Shown here in pieces: positions 44,784 through 53,163 of a stretch of DNA of 64,000 nt; position 1 is the first letter of the stretch; each line of letters begins with the position of its first letter. Under the pieces are notes generated by a model. The model was not told where the DNA came from and searched no databases. It saw only the letters and a list, made by a program, of their open reading frames with translations. This stretch comes from CAYSAQ01 sp964429235 (GTDB taxonomy: Bacteria; Margulisbacteria; Riflemargulisbacteria; GWF2-35-9; DYQY01). The translations under genes were made by a program, and so were the position numbers. The stretch is taken from contig CAYSAQ010000005.1 of assembly GCA_964429235.1 (NCBI GenBank), forward strand, positions 50,595 to 114,594, in the 5' to 3' direction.

Positions 44784-44899
44784 ATTCACCTCCTGGTTCA
44801 GTTGTCCTTAAAAATTGTCCTAATTTTTATACGCTTCATTTATGCATTGTATCTATAGCTCTTTTCGCTAGGTGCAAATTGTTGTTAAATAAATGAATT

Positions 44900-44985
44900 T
44901 TTTCCTTCTCCTTTAGGAGAGGGGCAAGGGGAGAGGTTTGTAGTTTTTATCTGAATAGAAAAAGTCCCCTTTAGGGGATTTAGGG
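44900..44985. repeat. palindromic GC-rich intergenic repeat, copy 3
   Basis: TCTCC-TTTA-GGAGA (about 44908-44921), a GGGGCAAGGGGAGAGG stretch and TCCCC-TTTA-GGGGA (about 44967-44979) occur just after lpxB. They have the same style as the repeats at 35.6 and 43.7 kb. Confidence 0.5.
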
Positions 44986-44994
44986 GCTAAAGGA

Positions 44995-46128
44995 TTACCC
45001 TAATATATATTTAGCAGCTTCTGCGAGCATTTTTTTATCTTCTTTAGCAGAAAGTTGTTTTGAGATGATCATAAATTCTTCTTTTAGTTTAATAAGTACT
45101 GATGGATTCTCCATAAGTTGATGTAGGTTGTTTGCTATTTCTGTTGTATCAAAATTTTGCAGATATTCTGGTACTATTTCTTTTCCTGCAAGAATGTTTG
45201 TAAGCGAATAATTATCGAATTTAAATTTATTTTGAAGATAGTTTCTTACTATCAGAAAAGAGATAGGATTAAATTTATAAAATATAGCATGAGGTATATT
45301 CATTAATAGACATTCTAATGTAATAGTTCCTGAAGTAACTAAAGCGAATTTGCTTTTAGCTAGAGTAGGGTATGTTTCCCCGACTGTTATTTGTGTATAT
45401 TTTTTTAGATGTTTTAGCATTGTTTCGATTTTTGTTTTGTAATGTGTGTTTGGTAAGTTAACTATGAATTTATATTCTTTCTTTTTAATAAGCTCTTCCA
45501 TTACTTTTATCATTTCAGGGAAGCTATATTTTATTTCTTGTTTCCTTGAGCCTGGGAAAACGGCTATGTATTCTTGTTTGGAGTTTGCTATTGTTGTTTT
45601 TGCTTCTGAAATAATTTGAGTAAGAGGATGTCCAAAGAAACGAACATTGTTTGTGAATTTTTTATAAGCTTCATGTTCTTGTTTGAATATAGTTACTATT
45701 TTGTCTGTAATTTCTGTTATTTTTTTCATTCCTTTTTCAGATCCCCATACCCATTCTTGTGGTGGTATATAATAAGCTACAGGAATGCCTAATTCTTTTG
45801 CCTTTTTTGCAATTATCATGTTGAATCCTTGAAAATCTATACAGATAAGTAAATCGATATGCTGTTCTTTTAGTATTTTTATTAGGTTTCTTTTTAGAAG
45901 CAATAAGGTTGGAATGTTTTTTATTGTTTCTAAGAAGCCAATAGTAGATTTTTTAACAATATCTTTTATTATTGTTGCCCCGGCAGCTTTTAGGTTGTCG
46001 CTTCCGACTGCAAAGACTTTTGCTTTTGGGTTTAGTTCTAATATATTTTGTAAAAGGTGGGCACCATGCATATCACCAGATACTTCACCTGTTAGTATTA
46101 AGATTCGTTGATATTTTTCGAAGCTCAT
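44995..46128 (-). CDS. lpxB: lipid-A-disaccharide synthase
   Basis: 377 residues, normal length. GT19 family features: GEVSGDMHGAHL at the N-terminus, CIDFQGFNMIIAKKAKELG, YYIPPQEWVWG and LVTSGTITLECLL. It joins UDP-diacylglucosamine and lipid X in lipid A synthesis at the inner membrane. It follows the fabZ-lpxA fusion by seven bases in the same operon, so the organism makes LPS or a related lipid. Confidence 0.93.
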   Translation of the reverse strand: MSFEKYQRILILTGEVSGDMHGAHLLQNILELNPKAKVFAVGSDNLKAAGATIIKDIVKKSTIGFLETIKNIPTLLLLKRNLIKILKEQHIDLLICIDFQGFNMIIAKKAKELGIPVAYYIPPQEWVWGSEKGMKKITEITDKIVTIFKQEHEAYKKFTNNVRFFGHPLTQIISEAKTTIANSKQEYIAVFPGSRKQEIKYSFPEMIKVMEELIKKKEYKFIVNLPNTHYKTKIETMLKHLKKYTQITVGETYPTLAKSKFALVTSGTITLECLLMNIPHAIFYKFNPISFLIVRNYLQNKFKFDNYSLTNILAGKEIVPEYLQNFDTTEIANNLHQLMENPSVLIKLKEEFMIISKQLSAKEDKKMLAEAAKYILG

Positions 46129-46135
46129 AAATGGC

Positions 46136-47371
46136 TTAAGAAGCTGTTCCTTTTTTGCCTCTTTTCATGATTCCAGGTCTAGATTCTGTTTGTACAAATT
46201 CTATAAGATGATTTACTTCAGCAGAGTTTATTTTTAATTCATTCTGAACTTTATCTATAGATTGGCTTAGGTTCATTTCAGAACGGAACATTGCTTTGTA
46301 AGCATCTTTTACATCTTTTTGAGATTCTTTAGAAACGCCATTTCTTTCTAGTCCGATAACATTTAAGCTTCTGATACATGCAGGATTTCCTTCAATTAAC
46401 ATATAAGGAGGGATATCTTGGTTAACTTTTGAATATCCGCCAACCATAGCCATTGTCCCAATTCTACAGAATTGTGTAATACCCGCCATACCACCAATAA
46501 TAGCTTTATCTTCTATTATTACATGTCCGGCAACTTGAACAGCATTAGACATAATAATGTCGTTACCCAAGATACAGTCATGCCCGATGTGTACCATTGT
46601 TAATAGTAGGCAGTTATCGCCAACAATTGTTGCTTCATTTTTGATTGTTGCTCTGTTTATTGTTACGTATTCTCTGATATCACAGTCTTTACCAATATGA
46701 ACAAAGCTCTTCTCGCCTTTGAATTTTTTATCTTGTGTAGAGTTTCCAATAATTGCACCGTAGTGGATATGTGTGTTTTCACCAATTGTTGTCCATTTTT
46801 CGATAACAACATTTGCCTCAACTGTTACGTTGTTGCCAAGGGTTACGCCTTCGCCAATATATGTATTAGGTCCGATTTTTACATCTTTACCTATAACAGC
46901 GTTTGGATGAATCTTAGCAGAAGGGTCTATCATTGTTTCTATTTGTGAACTAACTAGTGAGAAAGTCATGTCTGCTTCAGCTACAAGATTTCCATCTACA
47001 AAAGCTTGTCCAAAAGTTTTTCCAATAGGACCTTTGATTTTTTTGACATCTACTTCAAATCTAATCTGGTCACCAGGTATTACTGGTTTTTTAAATCGAA
47101 CATTATTCATAGCTGCAAAGTAAGCTATTTTCCCTTTGGATGTAGGGTTATTTAACAGGATAATTCCGGATAATTGTGCCATTGCTTCAACAATAAGAAC
47201 ACCAGGCATTACTGGGTGTCCAGGAAAGTGACCTTGGAAAAATTGTTCATTTATTGTTGTATTTTTTATACCAACAACTCTATCGCTACTAACCTCTAAA
47301 ACTCTATCTATTAATAAAAATGGGTAACGGTGAGGCAAAATATCCATTATTTTATTTACATCAAAGATCAT
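46136..47371 (-). CDS. FabZ-LpxA fusion: 3-hydroxyacyl-ACP dehydratase and UDP-GlcNAc acyltransferase
   Basis: 411 residues. FabZ domain at ~1-145 with HRYPFLLIDR and catalytic His48/Glu62 (GHFPGHPVMPG, VEAMAQ). LpxA begins at ~148 (IDPSAKIHPNAVIG) with a left-handed beta-helix of hexapeptide repeats, the catalytic HIGHDC region, GNPACIRSLNVIGLER and a helical C-terminus, close to a full LpxA of ~262 residues. The two enzymes compete for or share 3-hydroxyacyl-ACP, so fusion could balance fatty acid and lipid A synthesis. They are normally separate adjacent genes; both parts look intact here. Confidence 0.92.
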   Translation of the reverse strand: MIFDVNKIMDILPHRYPFLLIDRVLEVSSDRVVGIKNTTINEQFFQGHFPGHPVMPGVLIVEAMAQLSGIILLNNPTSKGKIAYFAAMNNVRFKKPVIPGDQIRFEVDVKKIKGPIGKTFGQAFVDGNLVAEADMTFSLVSSQIETMIDPSAKIHPNAVIGKDVKIGPNTYIGEGVTLGNNVTVEANVVIEKWTTIGENTHIHYGAIIGNSTQDKKFKGEKSFVHIGKDCDIREYVTINRATIKNEATIVGDNCLLLTMVHIGHDCILGNDIIMSNAVQVAGHVIIEDKAIIGGMAGITQFCRIGTMAMVGGYSKVNQDIPPYMLIEGNPACIRSLNVIGLERNGVSKESQKDVKDAYKAMFRSEMNLSQSIDKVQNELKINSAEVNHLIEFVQTESRPGIMKRGKKGTAS

Positions 47372-47383
47372 TTGTTTATCTCC

Positions 47384-47920
47384 CTATCTTTTTTCAAGAA
47401 TCATCTGTATTTTAACAGATATATCGGTAGGTGATAAGCCTTGGACCTTGATGTCCAGTATCTCAACAGGAACACTCAGGGCGTTTAATCTTATTAGAAA
47501 TAAATTTAAGTCATTCTTGTTTGATGTGAACTCAAGATAGACGGGGATTATTTCAACACCTCTTGAATTTATGTGTTTTCCAGAAGAGAGAGATTTTACT
47601 TTGAAGGTGTTAGGCATTTTGCTGTTAACTTTATTGTGTAAAAGGGATATTACATTACCTCGGTAGGATAGTTTGCTATTAACCAGAGCTTGTTGTTTTT
47701 TAAACTCACTTTGTTGAAGCATGGCATCTGCAATTTTATTATTCATTATTTTTATATCTTTTTGATATGTTTTACGAAGTGTTACGTAAGTTTCCCTTTT
47801 TTGTATCTTTGGATATATCAATATTTGAAGTAGCAGGATAGTTAGTAGAGTTAAGAAAACCCATAATAAATATTTTTTTTCCTCAGGAAGGAAAAAGTTT
47901 TTTCTTTTATTTTCTTTCAT
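47384..47920 (-). CDS. PilO-like pilus/secretion assembly protein
   Basis: 178 residues. Short basic N-terminus, one membrane helix (about 17-36), a coiled coil (about 40-85) and a ferredoxin-like alpha/beta domain (about 95-178; VEIIPVYLEFTSNKNDLNLF, VPVEILDIKVQG). This is the PilO/GspM layout. It overlaps the preceding GspL/PilMN-like gene by 4 bases, so they should form an inner-membrane assembly complex. Other T4P/T2SS genes are not in the window. Confidence 0.65.
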   Translation of the reverse strand: MKENKRKNFFLPEEKKYLLWVFLTLLTILLLQILIYPKIQKRETYVTLRKTYQKDIKIMNNKIADAMLQQSEFKKQQALVNSKLSYRGNVISLLHNKVNSKMPNTFKVKSLSSGKHINSRGVEIIPVYLEFTSNKNDLNLFLIRLNALSVPVEILDIKVQGLSPTDISVKIQMILEKR

Positions 47921-49410
47921 AGTTGTACCTCTAATACAAATTTCATTGGCGTTCCAGGCTGTAGCCTTTTTAGAATCACTTTTTGCGTGAGCTCATTTTT
48001 GCTTAAGCTATCTATATAGCTGTAGATAGTGGCTTGTTTGGGTACCTGTCCATAGATAAGTATTTTAGAATCCTTAATCGTAAGTTTTGTGTGTTGAAGT
48101 TGCAGGTTGTTGCTAAGTTGCCTCATGATAACGGAGGTCATTTTTTGTAGTTTTGTGTTCTTTTTTTCAAGATCATATATTCTGGCAATAGTATCGTTTA
48201 TTTGTTTTTGGGTATATAAAGATTCTGAAACCTCAATATACTGGGCCTTTGTTCTTGTAAGCTGATTCTTTGTGCCATAGAGTGCGGTTTTTGCAAGTTG
48301 CATAGATTTATAAAGATTAGAGTTTAAATATAGAGAACCAGTAACAATAATCAATAGTAAAGAAAAGAAAACCACAATATCTTTGCTTATAGTTTTCTTT
48401 TTTATAGGAGCTTCGTTGTTCCCGTTTTTCTGAGGAGTGTATGTAAGAAAAAGTTCCATATTTTTTACTTTATCTAAAGCACTAGCAGCAACATTCATTA
48501 GTCTTTTTTCTTGTACAGAGTTTAGTAAGTCTGTTTTGAGCCCATTGTCTGGTAGGGCCGAAACGGCACAAGGGATGTCTATTTTATCGTTTATCATGTC
48601 TACTAAATCACTTTTTTGTAATTGCTCGGCGATAAGTAGAGCAGTGTTTATCGATATTTTGTATGTAGAGCAAATGAAGTGGATTTCTTTTTGTAAATCT
48701 TCTAGAGCTTGCGTAATTAATTGTTTAGTATGAAAACCTAGAGATTCCTTTAGTACTAATCCCATGGATAATTTATTTTGTATCTGGTTATCAGATAGAC
48801 CATCTTCGGACAGTGCTTTTTTTAATTGGCTAACAGAAAAAGGGATGCTGGAGATAGTAATTAGTTCTTTCTCTTGTTGTACGATTAGGTTAGTTTGTTT
48901 GCTTGTAACATGTATAGTTAGGGGCTGTTCGTTTTTTGCGCTTAGAATTGTTCCTGCAAGACAGTAATTGATTGGTATCCATTGAACTAGGTTGCTAGGC
49001 TTTATCTTGTTAATAATTTTTGAGAAATTCTTATAAAAATTACTAGGAATAATTAGTAACGAAATAATATAGTCCAATTTGTCATTGCTTGTTTCAGATA
49101 TAATCTTGTAATTGAGAATAGTATCCTGTGTGCTGATGTTTGATTGTTCTAGTTTGCGAATTAGAGAATAGTTAAAGCTATCTGTTTCTCCAATACTTAG
49201 GCTAAAGAAGTTTTCTTTTATTGATGCTAGTTCTGGCAGAACAATAATTCTATCTATTTTATCTTTATCTAATATTTTTATAATTTCTTTTAAAGCAACA
49301 AATATATCTTGATAGAATATTTGGTTTGTTTCTACGATCTGATTGTCGTTATTTACAAGTAAGTAGGTAATGAACTTATTTGTAAGATAGAGTAAAAGAT
49401 GATTTTTCAT
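47917..49410 (-). CDS. GspL-like (PilM-PilN fused) assembly protein
   Basis: 497 residues. N-terminal ~330 residues have an actin-like PilM/GspL cytoplasmic fold (YLTNKFITYLLVNNDN, LTIHVTSKQTNLIVQQEKEL, ISINTALLIAEQLQ). A membrane helix at ~345-365 (IVVFFSLLLIIVTGSLYL) leads to a coiled coil and a PilN/GspL periplasmic domain (about 425-497; LTIKDSKILIYGQVP). The single chain combines what T4P systems split into PilM and PilN. Sequence is divergent, so the exact system (T4P or T2SS) is open. Confidence 0.65.
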   Translation of the reverse strand: MKNHLLLYLTNKFITYLLVNNDNQIVETNQIFYQDIFVALKEIIKILDKDKIDRIIVLPELASIKENFFSLSIGETDSFNYSLIRKLEQSNISTQDTILNYKIISETSNDKLDYIISLLIIPSNFYKNFSKIINKIKPSNLVQWIPINYCLAGTILSAKNEQPLTIHVTSKQTNLIVQQEKELITISSIPFSVSQLKKALSEDGLSDNQIQNKLSMGLVLKESLGFHTKQLITQALEDLQKEIHFICSTYKISINTALLIAEQLQKSDLVDMINDKIDIPCAVSALPDNGLKTDLLNSVQEKRLMNVAASALDKVKNMELFLTYTPQKNGNNEAPIKKKTISKDIVVFFSLLLIIVTGSLYLNSNLYKSMQLAKTALYGTKNQLTRTKAQYIEVSESLYTQKQINDTIARIYDLEKKNTKLQKMTSVIMRQLSNNLQLQHTKLTIKDSKILIYGQVPKQATIYSYIDSLSKNELTQKVILKRLQPGTPMKFVLEVQL

Positions 49411-49469
49411 TGATTCCCCCAGTTAACCTTAATTAGAATTATAGCAAATGAAAGAACTGGCTTAAAGGT

Positions 49470-50702
49470 TTAATAGATTGATAGATTATTGCCAGAGAAA
49501 TTTATTTTTCCTTGGTCAGCTTCTTCTATTAGGTTGTACTTATTAAAAAGTTTGTATGTGTATTTTAATTCTTGTTTGTTGAAGTTAGCTAAATTGATGG
49601 CAGAAGTAAATATTTGATCATTTTTGATTTTATCTAGACCCTTGCCATCATCAGCCATCATAATATTTTTTGTATGATAATTATCGGCTATAAGTAGTTC
49701 GATAAAGGCAATTTTTTGTTCTGAGTTGCAGATTGATTTTATTTTAAAAGTTTGGTTATTGATAAGTGAAAATGTGATTTCTGCAGATTTTGCAGATTTC
49801 CCAATATTTTTTTTAACTGGCGAAAGAAATTGGCTAATTTTTAGTTCATTTTTTATTCTTTTCATTAGCTTGTCGGTATGAGCAAAAACAAATGCAACTT
49901 CAGCACGAGTGAGCGCTTTCTTTGGATAAATGCTATTTTGAGCTGTCCATTCTTTAGGAAAATATCCTGCAACAGCAATATCAGCTAATAGTTTTTCTTC
50001 ATAATTGTTGTAATTAATATCGATAAAAGGCTTTATTGTGTTTTTTGAGTTATATGAGATAAGTGGTTTTATAATGTTTGCGAGCTCTTTTCTTGATATA
50101 TAAGATTCAGTGCCAAAGAAATTTGCTTCTTTTGGTTTAAGCAATTTATTGTTAAGGGCTGTTTGAATGTATTCATATGACCAATGGTTAGAAAGTAGAT
50201 CTTTAAAGTAATATTTTGTTGTAAAGTCAGTTGGTGACAGACCGTGTACCTTAATTAATAATTTGCTGATTTCAGCTTTAGTGATGAATCTATTTGGTTT
50301 AAAGAAATCTGTTCCCATATAGGCTGATAGTATGTTTAAAGTATAAAGAATTTCTATTTCTTTTTTGTAAGGGGATACATATATATCTGATATTGTTTTT
50401 AATGTGGTTATTGGGATATCTTTGTTTGTTGTCCCGTAGTAGTTCTTTGCAGAAAGCCTATATTTATTATAGCCTGGAGATTGAAGAGGAAGCTTTATTT
50501 TAAAGAGACCATTATCAATCTTTACAGGTTTATTGTTAAAATATAGAGTGTTTGAAAGTTTGATTTCTCCATATAGCACCACTTCTTTTGCAGTGATAAT
50601 AGGATTATGTTCGATAGGAGAAATTATTTTAATTAAGGGTGTTTGGGTAAAAGATAGTGCTGTTAAAAAATATATAGCAAGGCTGGTTTTTATGGCGGTC
50701 AT
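49470..50702 (-). CDS. SLH-domain envelope protein
   Basis: 410 residues from the ATG at 50702, four bases past the atpC stop at 50707; an upstream start inside atpC is less likely. Signal peptide about 1-18. A beta domain (about 20-105) is followed by about three SLH-like repeats (KEIEILYTLNILSAYMGTDF, FKDLLSNHWSYEYIQTALN, ISRKELANIIKPL, LTRAEVAFVFAHTD). SLH domains bind peptidoglycan-linked polymer and in diderms tether the outer membrane. A C-terminal beta domain follows. Placement directly behind the ATP synthase operon is unusual. Confidence 0.75.
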   Translation of the reverse strand: MTAIKTSLAIYFLTALSFTQTPLIKIISPIEHNPIITAKEVVLYGEIKLSNTLYFNNKPVKIDNGLFKIKLPLQSPGYNKYRLSAKNYYGTTNKDIPITTLKTISDIYVSPYKKEIEILYTLNILSAYMGTDFFKPNRFITKAEISKLLIKVHGLSPTDFTTKYYFKDLLSNHWSYEYIQTALNNKLLKPKEANFFGTESYISRKELANIIKPLISYNSKNTIKPFIDINYNNYEEKLLADIAVAGYFPKEWTAQNSIYPKKALTRAEVAFVFAHTDKLMKRIKNELKISQFLSPVKKNIGKSAKSAEITFSLINNQTFKIKSICNSEQKIAFIELLIADNYHTKNIMMADDGKGLDKIKNDQIFTSAINLANFNKQELKYTYKLFNKYNLIEEADQGKINFSGNNLSIY

Positions 50703-50706
50703 AATA

Positions 50707-50949
50707 CTAGCAGAATACCATGGCACGGTTGCCTTCTACTAGCAGTAATGAATCCTCTCTAAGAGTTATTTTTCTTTTGGGTTTTTCACCCTTTGTGTCG
50801 ATTAATCCTAAGTCGCCCTTTTTTAAAACGGTAATGTAGTCTTCATGGTCCTCAAGAAAAGTGATATTTCCATCAAGTGCATTTGAGGTGAATCCATATA
50901 TGTCACCATCAAACAGTAATTCTTCAGAACCAACTATTCTTAAATACAT
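50707..50949 (-). CDS. atpC: ATP synthase epsilon subunit, short form
   Basis: 80 residues, against ~130-140 for usual epsilon. Only the N-terminal beta-sandwich is present (LRIVGSEELLFDGDIYGFTS, GNITFLEDHEDYITVLKKGD, LLVEGNRAMVF). The C-terminal helical hairpin that inhibits ATP hydrolysis is absent. The gene starts at the last base of atpD. A natural short epsilon exists in some bacteria; truncation is the alternative, but the reading frame ends cleanly. Confidence 0.85.
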   Translation of the reverse strand: MYLRIVGSEELLFDGDIYGFTSNALDGNITFLEDHEDYITVLKKGDLGLIDTKGEKPKRKITLREDSLLLVEGNRAMVFC

Positions 50950-52343
50950 TATTTCAGAACCTCTTCGATAGAGCCTTTCATTAAGAAATTTTGTTCTGGA
51001 ATATCATCAAATTCTCCAGCAATAATTCTTTGGAATCCCTTGATAGTATCTTCAAGAGGAACGTATTTCCCTTCCATGCCGGTAAATGCTTCAGCTACAG
51101 CGAAAGGTTGTGATAAGAAGTTTCTTATTTTACGAGCCCTGTTAACTGTGATTCTGTCTTCTTCTGGAAGTTCGCTGATTCCCAAGATAGCAATAATGTC
51201 CTGTAACTCATTATATCTTTGCAACATTTGTTTCACTTGTTGTGCTGTATTATAGTGGTCTTCTCCAACTATTTCAGGATCTAGTATTCTAGAAGAAGAG
51301 GCAAGAGGATCAACTGCTGGATAGATTCCCATCTCTACGATTTTCCTTGATAGTACCGTCACAGAATCCAAGTGGCTAAACGTGATTGCTGCTGCAGGGT
51401 CTGTAAAGTCATCAGCAGGAACATAAACAGCTTGTATAGAAGTGATGAATCCATTCTTTGTAGAAGCAATACGTTCTTCTAGTCTTCCCATTTCAATATC
51501 AAGCGTAGGTTGATATCCAACGGCTGAAGGGATACGTCCAAGTAATGTTGATATCTCTGATCCCGCTTGTACAAAACGGAAGATGTTGTCTACAAAGAAA
51601 AGTACGTCTTGTTTTGCAACATCCCTAAAATATTCTGCTTGAGTAAGCGCTGATTGAGCAACAATAAGTCTTGATCCAGGCAGGTCGCCCATCTGGCCGA
51701 ATAAAAGGATAGTTTTATCAATTACTCCAGTTTCCTTCATTTCTAGCCAAAGGTCGTTTCCTTCTCTAGTTCTTTCTCCAACACCAGCAAATATAGAGAT
51801 TCCTCCATGGTGTTTTGCCATGTTATGAATCATTTCCATGATGATAACTGTTTTGCCAACACCAGCACCGCCAAATAGGCCTGTTTTACCGCCTTTAACA
51901 TATGGCGAAAGTAAATCAATTGCTTTGATTCCCGTTTCATATATGTCTTCCTTATATTCGAGGTCTTCGAATTTTGGAGCAGGTCTTCTGACAGGGTAAT
52001 ACTCTGCATCAGTTATTCTTTCTCCACCATCAATGATTTCTCCCCAAGGGTTAAACATTCTTCCAAGGCAGCTTCTGCCTACTGGTATTTCAAGTGGTTT
52101 TCCCGTATCAATAACATCCATTCCTCTTGAAAGACCGTCAGTTGGCTGCAAAGCTACTGCTTTTACAACACTTCCTTCCGTTTGTAGTGCTATTTCGGCG
52201 ATGATCTTTCGGGTTTTATTGTTTTGTATATCTTTGAACTTAATTTCTAAAGCATTTCTAATATCTGGTATTTGGTCTGGTGCAAACTTAACATCGATAA
52301 TCGGGCCTATTACTTGTACTATTTTTCCTATATTATTTGTCAT
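50949..52343 (-). CDS. atpD: ATP synthase beta subunit
   Basis: 464 residues from the ATG at 52343 behind GGGAGG; a longer upstream reading is rejected. P-loop GGAGVGKTVI, catalytic GERTREGNDL (Glu), the RFVQAGSEISTLLGRIPSAVGYQP block and DFTDPAAAITFSHLD are intact. Catalytic subunit of F1 at the inner face of the cytoplasmic membrane. Confidence 0.97.
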   Translation of the reverse strand: MTNNIGKIVQVIGPIIDVKFAPDQIPDIRNALEIKFKDIQNNKTRKIIAEIALQTEGSVVKAVALQPTDGLSRGMDVIDTGKPLEIPVGRSCLGRMFNPWGEIIDGGERITDAEYYPVRRPAPKFEDLEYKEDIYETGIKAIDLLSPYVKGGKTGLFGGAGVGKTVIIMEMIHNMAKHHGGISIFAGVGERTREGNDLWLEMKETGVIDKTILLFGQMGDLPGSRLIVAQSALTQAEYFRDVAKQDVLFFVDNIFRFVQAGSEISTLLGRIPSAVGYQPTLDIEMGRLEERIASTKNGFITSIQAVYVPADDFTDPAAAITFSHLDSVTVLSRKIVEMGIYPAVDPLASSSRILDPEIVGEDHYNTAQQVKQMLQRYNELQDIIAILGISELPEEDRITVNRARKIRNFLSQPFAVAEAFTGMEGKYVPLEDTIKGFQRIIAGEFDDIPEQNFLMKGSIEEVLK

Positions 52344-52344
52344 T

Positions 52345-53163
52345 TTATTTTTCCTCCCTAGATTGAAGAACTTTATAAGAAGAGATGACCTCACTTAGTT
52401 CTTGGGTTATTTTTGTTTGTCTTGCTTTGTAAATCTCTTTAGCGAGAGTTTCTTTTAGTTTTTCAGAGTTTTCTACTGCATTTTTCATCATTAATAGTTT
52501 AGAGGCAGTTTCGCCAGTAAAATTTTGAATGAAGAAGTAATACAGCCTATCTCTTACAAATTTACTTATTATTGCTTCATATAAAGTGATTTTATCTAAG
52601 TCAGTATTAGTGTTAGCAGTTTTATAAACATTTTCAAATTGTGGGAAAAAGTCTATTTCGCCAGGTTGTTGTTTGAACATGTTGCTGTATTTGTTGATTA
52701 TAATTTTAGTATTCCAAGGGAACCCATCTGCTTTTAGTATGTCATAAATAGGTTCTATTATAGATTCATGAGGAATTTTTTTTGGTGCATTAAAAAAATA
52801 TTTATATTTAATTCCTAGTTTTTCACAGAACAACCTTCCTTTATCTCCAACAATAATTAAATTTTGATGATGTTTATGTTTTATCAGATACGGCATAAGT
52901 TGTTGATTGAAAGATGAAACAAAACCTTTTTCGGAGAAAAAGATAATGATCCATTCTTTCTTTGATGTTTTGTGTTTACTTACAATGTCTTGGTCAATGG
53001 TAAAGAGCAGTCTGTCAAAATATGGTTGAATCTTTTTTCTGTAATTCATAAGCTTCTGAGATCTTCCAATCATAATGGTATTGATGATTTGCATAGCTTC
53101 TGTAATCTCATTTACAGATTCTATGTTTACTAGTCTTTGTTTTAGTAAAACTAAATCAGCCAT
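52345..53163 (-). CDS. atpG: ATP synthase gamma subunit
   Basis: 272 residues. N-terminal helix LKQRLVNIESVNEITEAMQI and C-terminal helix TASKLLMMKNAVENSEKLKE plus RQTKITQELSEVI are the conserved coiled-coil that rotates within F1. The middle is shorter and more divergent than typical gamma. Start overlaps the atpA stop. Confidence 0.93.
   Translation of the reverse strand: MADLVLLKQRLVNIESVNEITEAMQIINTIMIGRSQKLMNYRKKIQPYFDRLLFTIDQDIVSKHKTSKKEWIIIFFSEKGFVSSFNQQLMPYLIKHKHHQNLIIVGDKGRLFCEKLGIKYKYFFNAPKKIPHESIIEPIYDILKADGFPWNTKIIINKYSNMFKQQPGEIDFFPQFENVYKTANTNTDLDKITLYEAIISKFVRDRLYYFFIQNFTGETASKLLMMKNAVENSEKLKETLAKEIYKARQTKITQELSEVISSYKVLQSREEK

Larger units (their letters stand above)
44699..44843 (-). 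ncRNA. candidate structured small RNA or leader in the lpxB downstream gap
   Basis: This minus-strand stretch of the ~300-base gap between lpxB and the outer-membrane gene has three stacked elements. GGACAA (44803-44808) can pair with TTGTCC (44778-44783), looping out an AGGAGGTG sequence. GAATC..CTCTG pairs with CAGAG..GATTC (about 44721-44756). The strong terminator follows. A TTGCAC / TAGATA promoter-like pair with 16-bp spacing lies at 44850-44877. It could be an independent sRNA or the 3' part of the lpxB transcript. No known RNA family was recognised. Confidence 0.4.
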
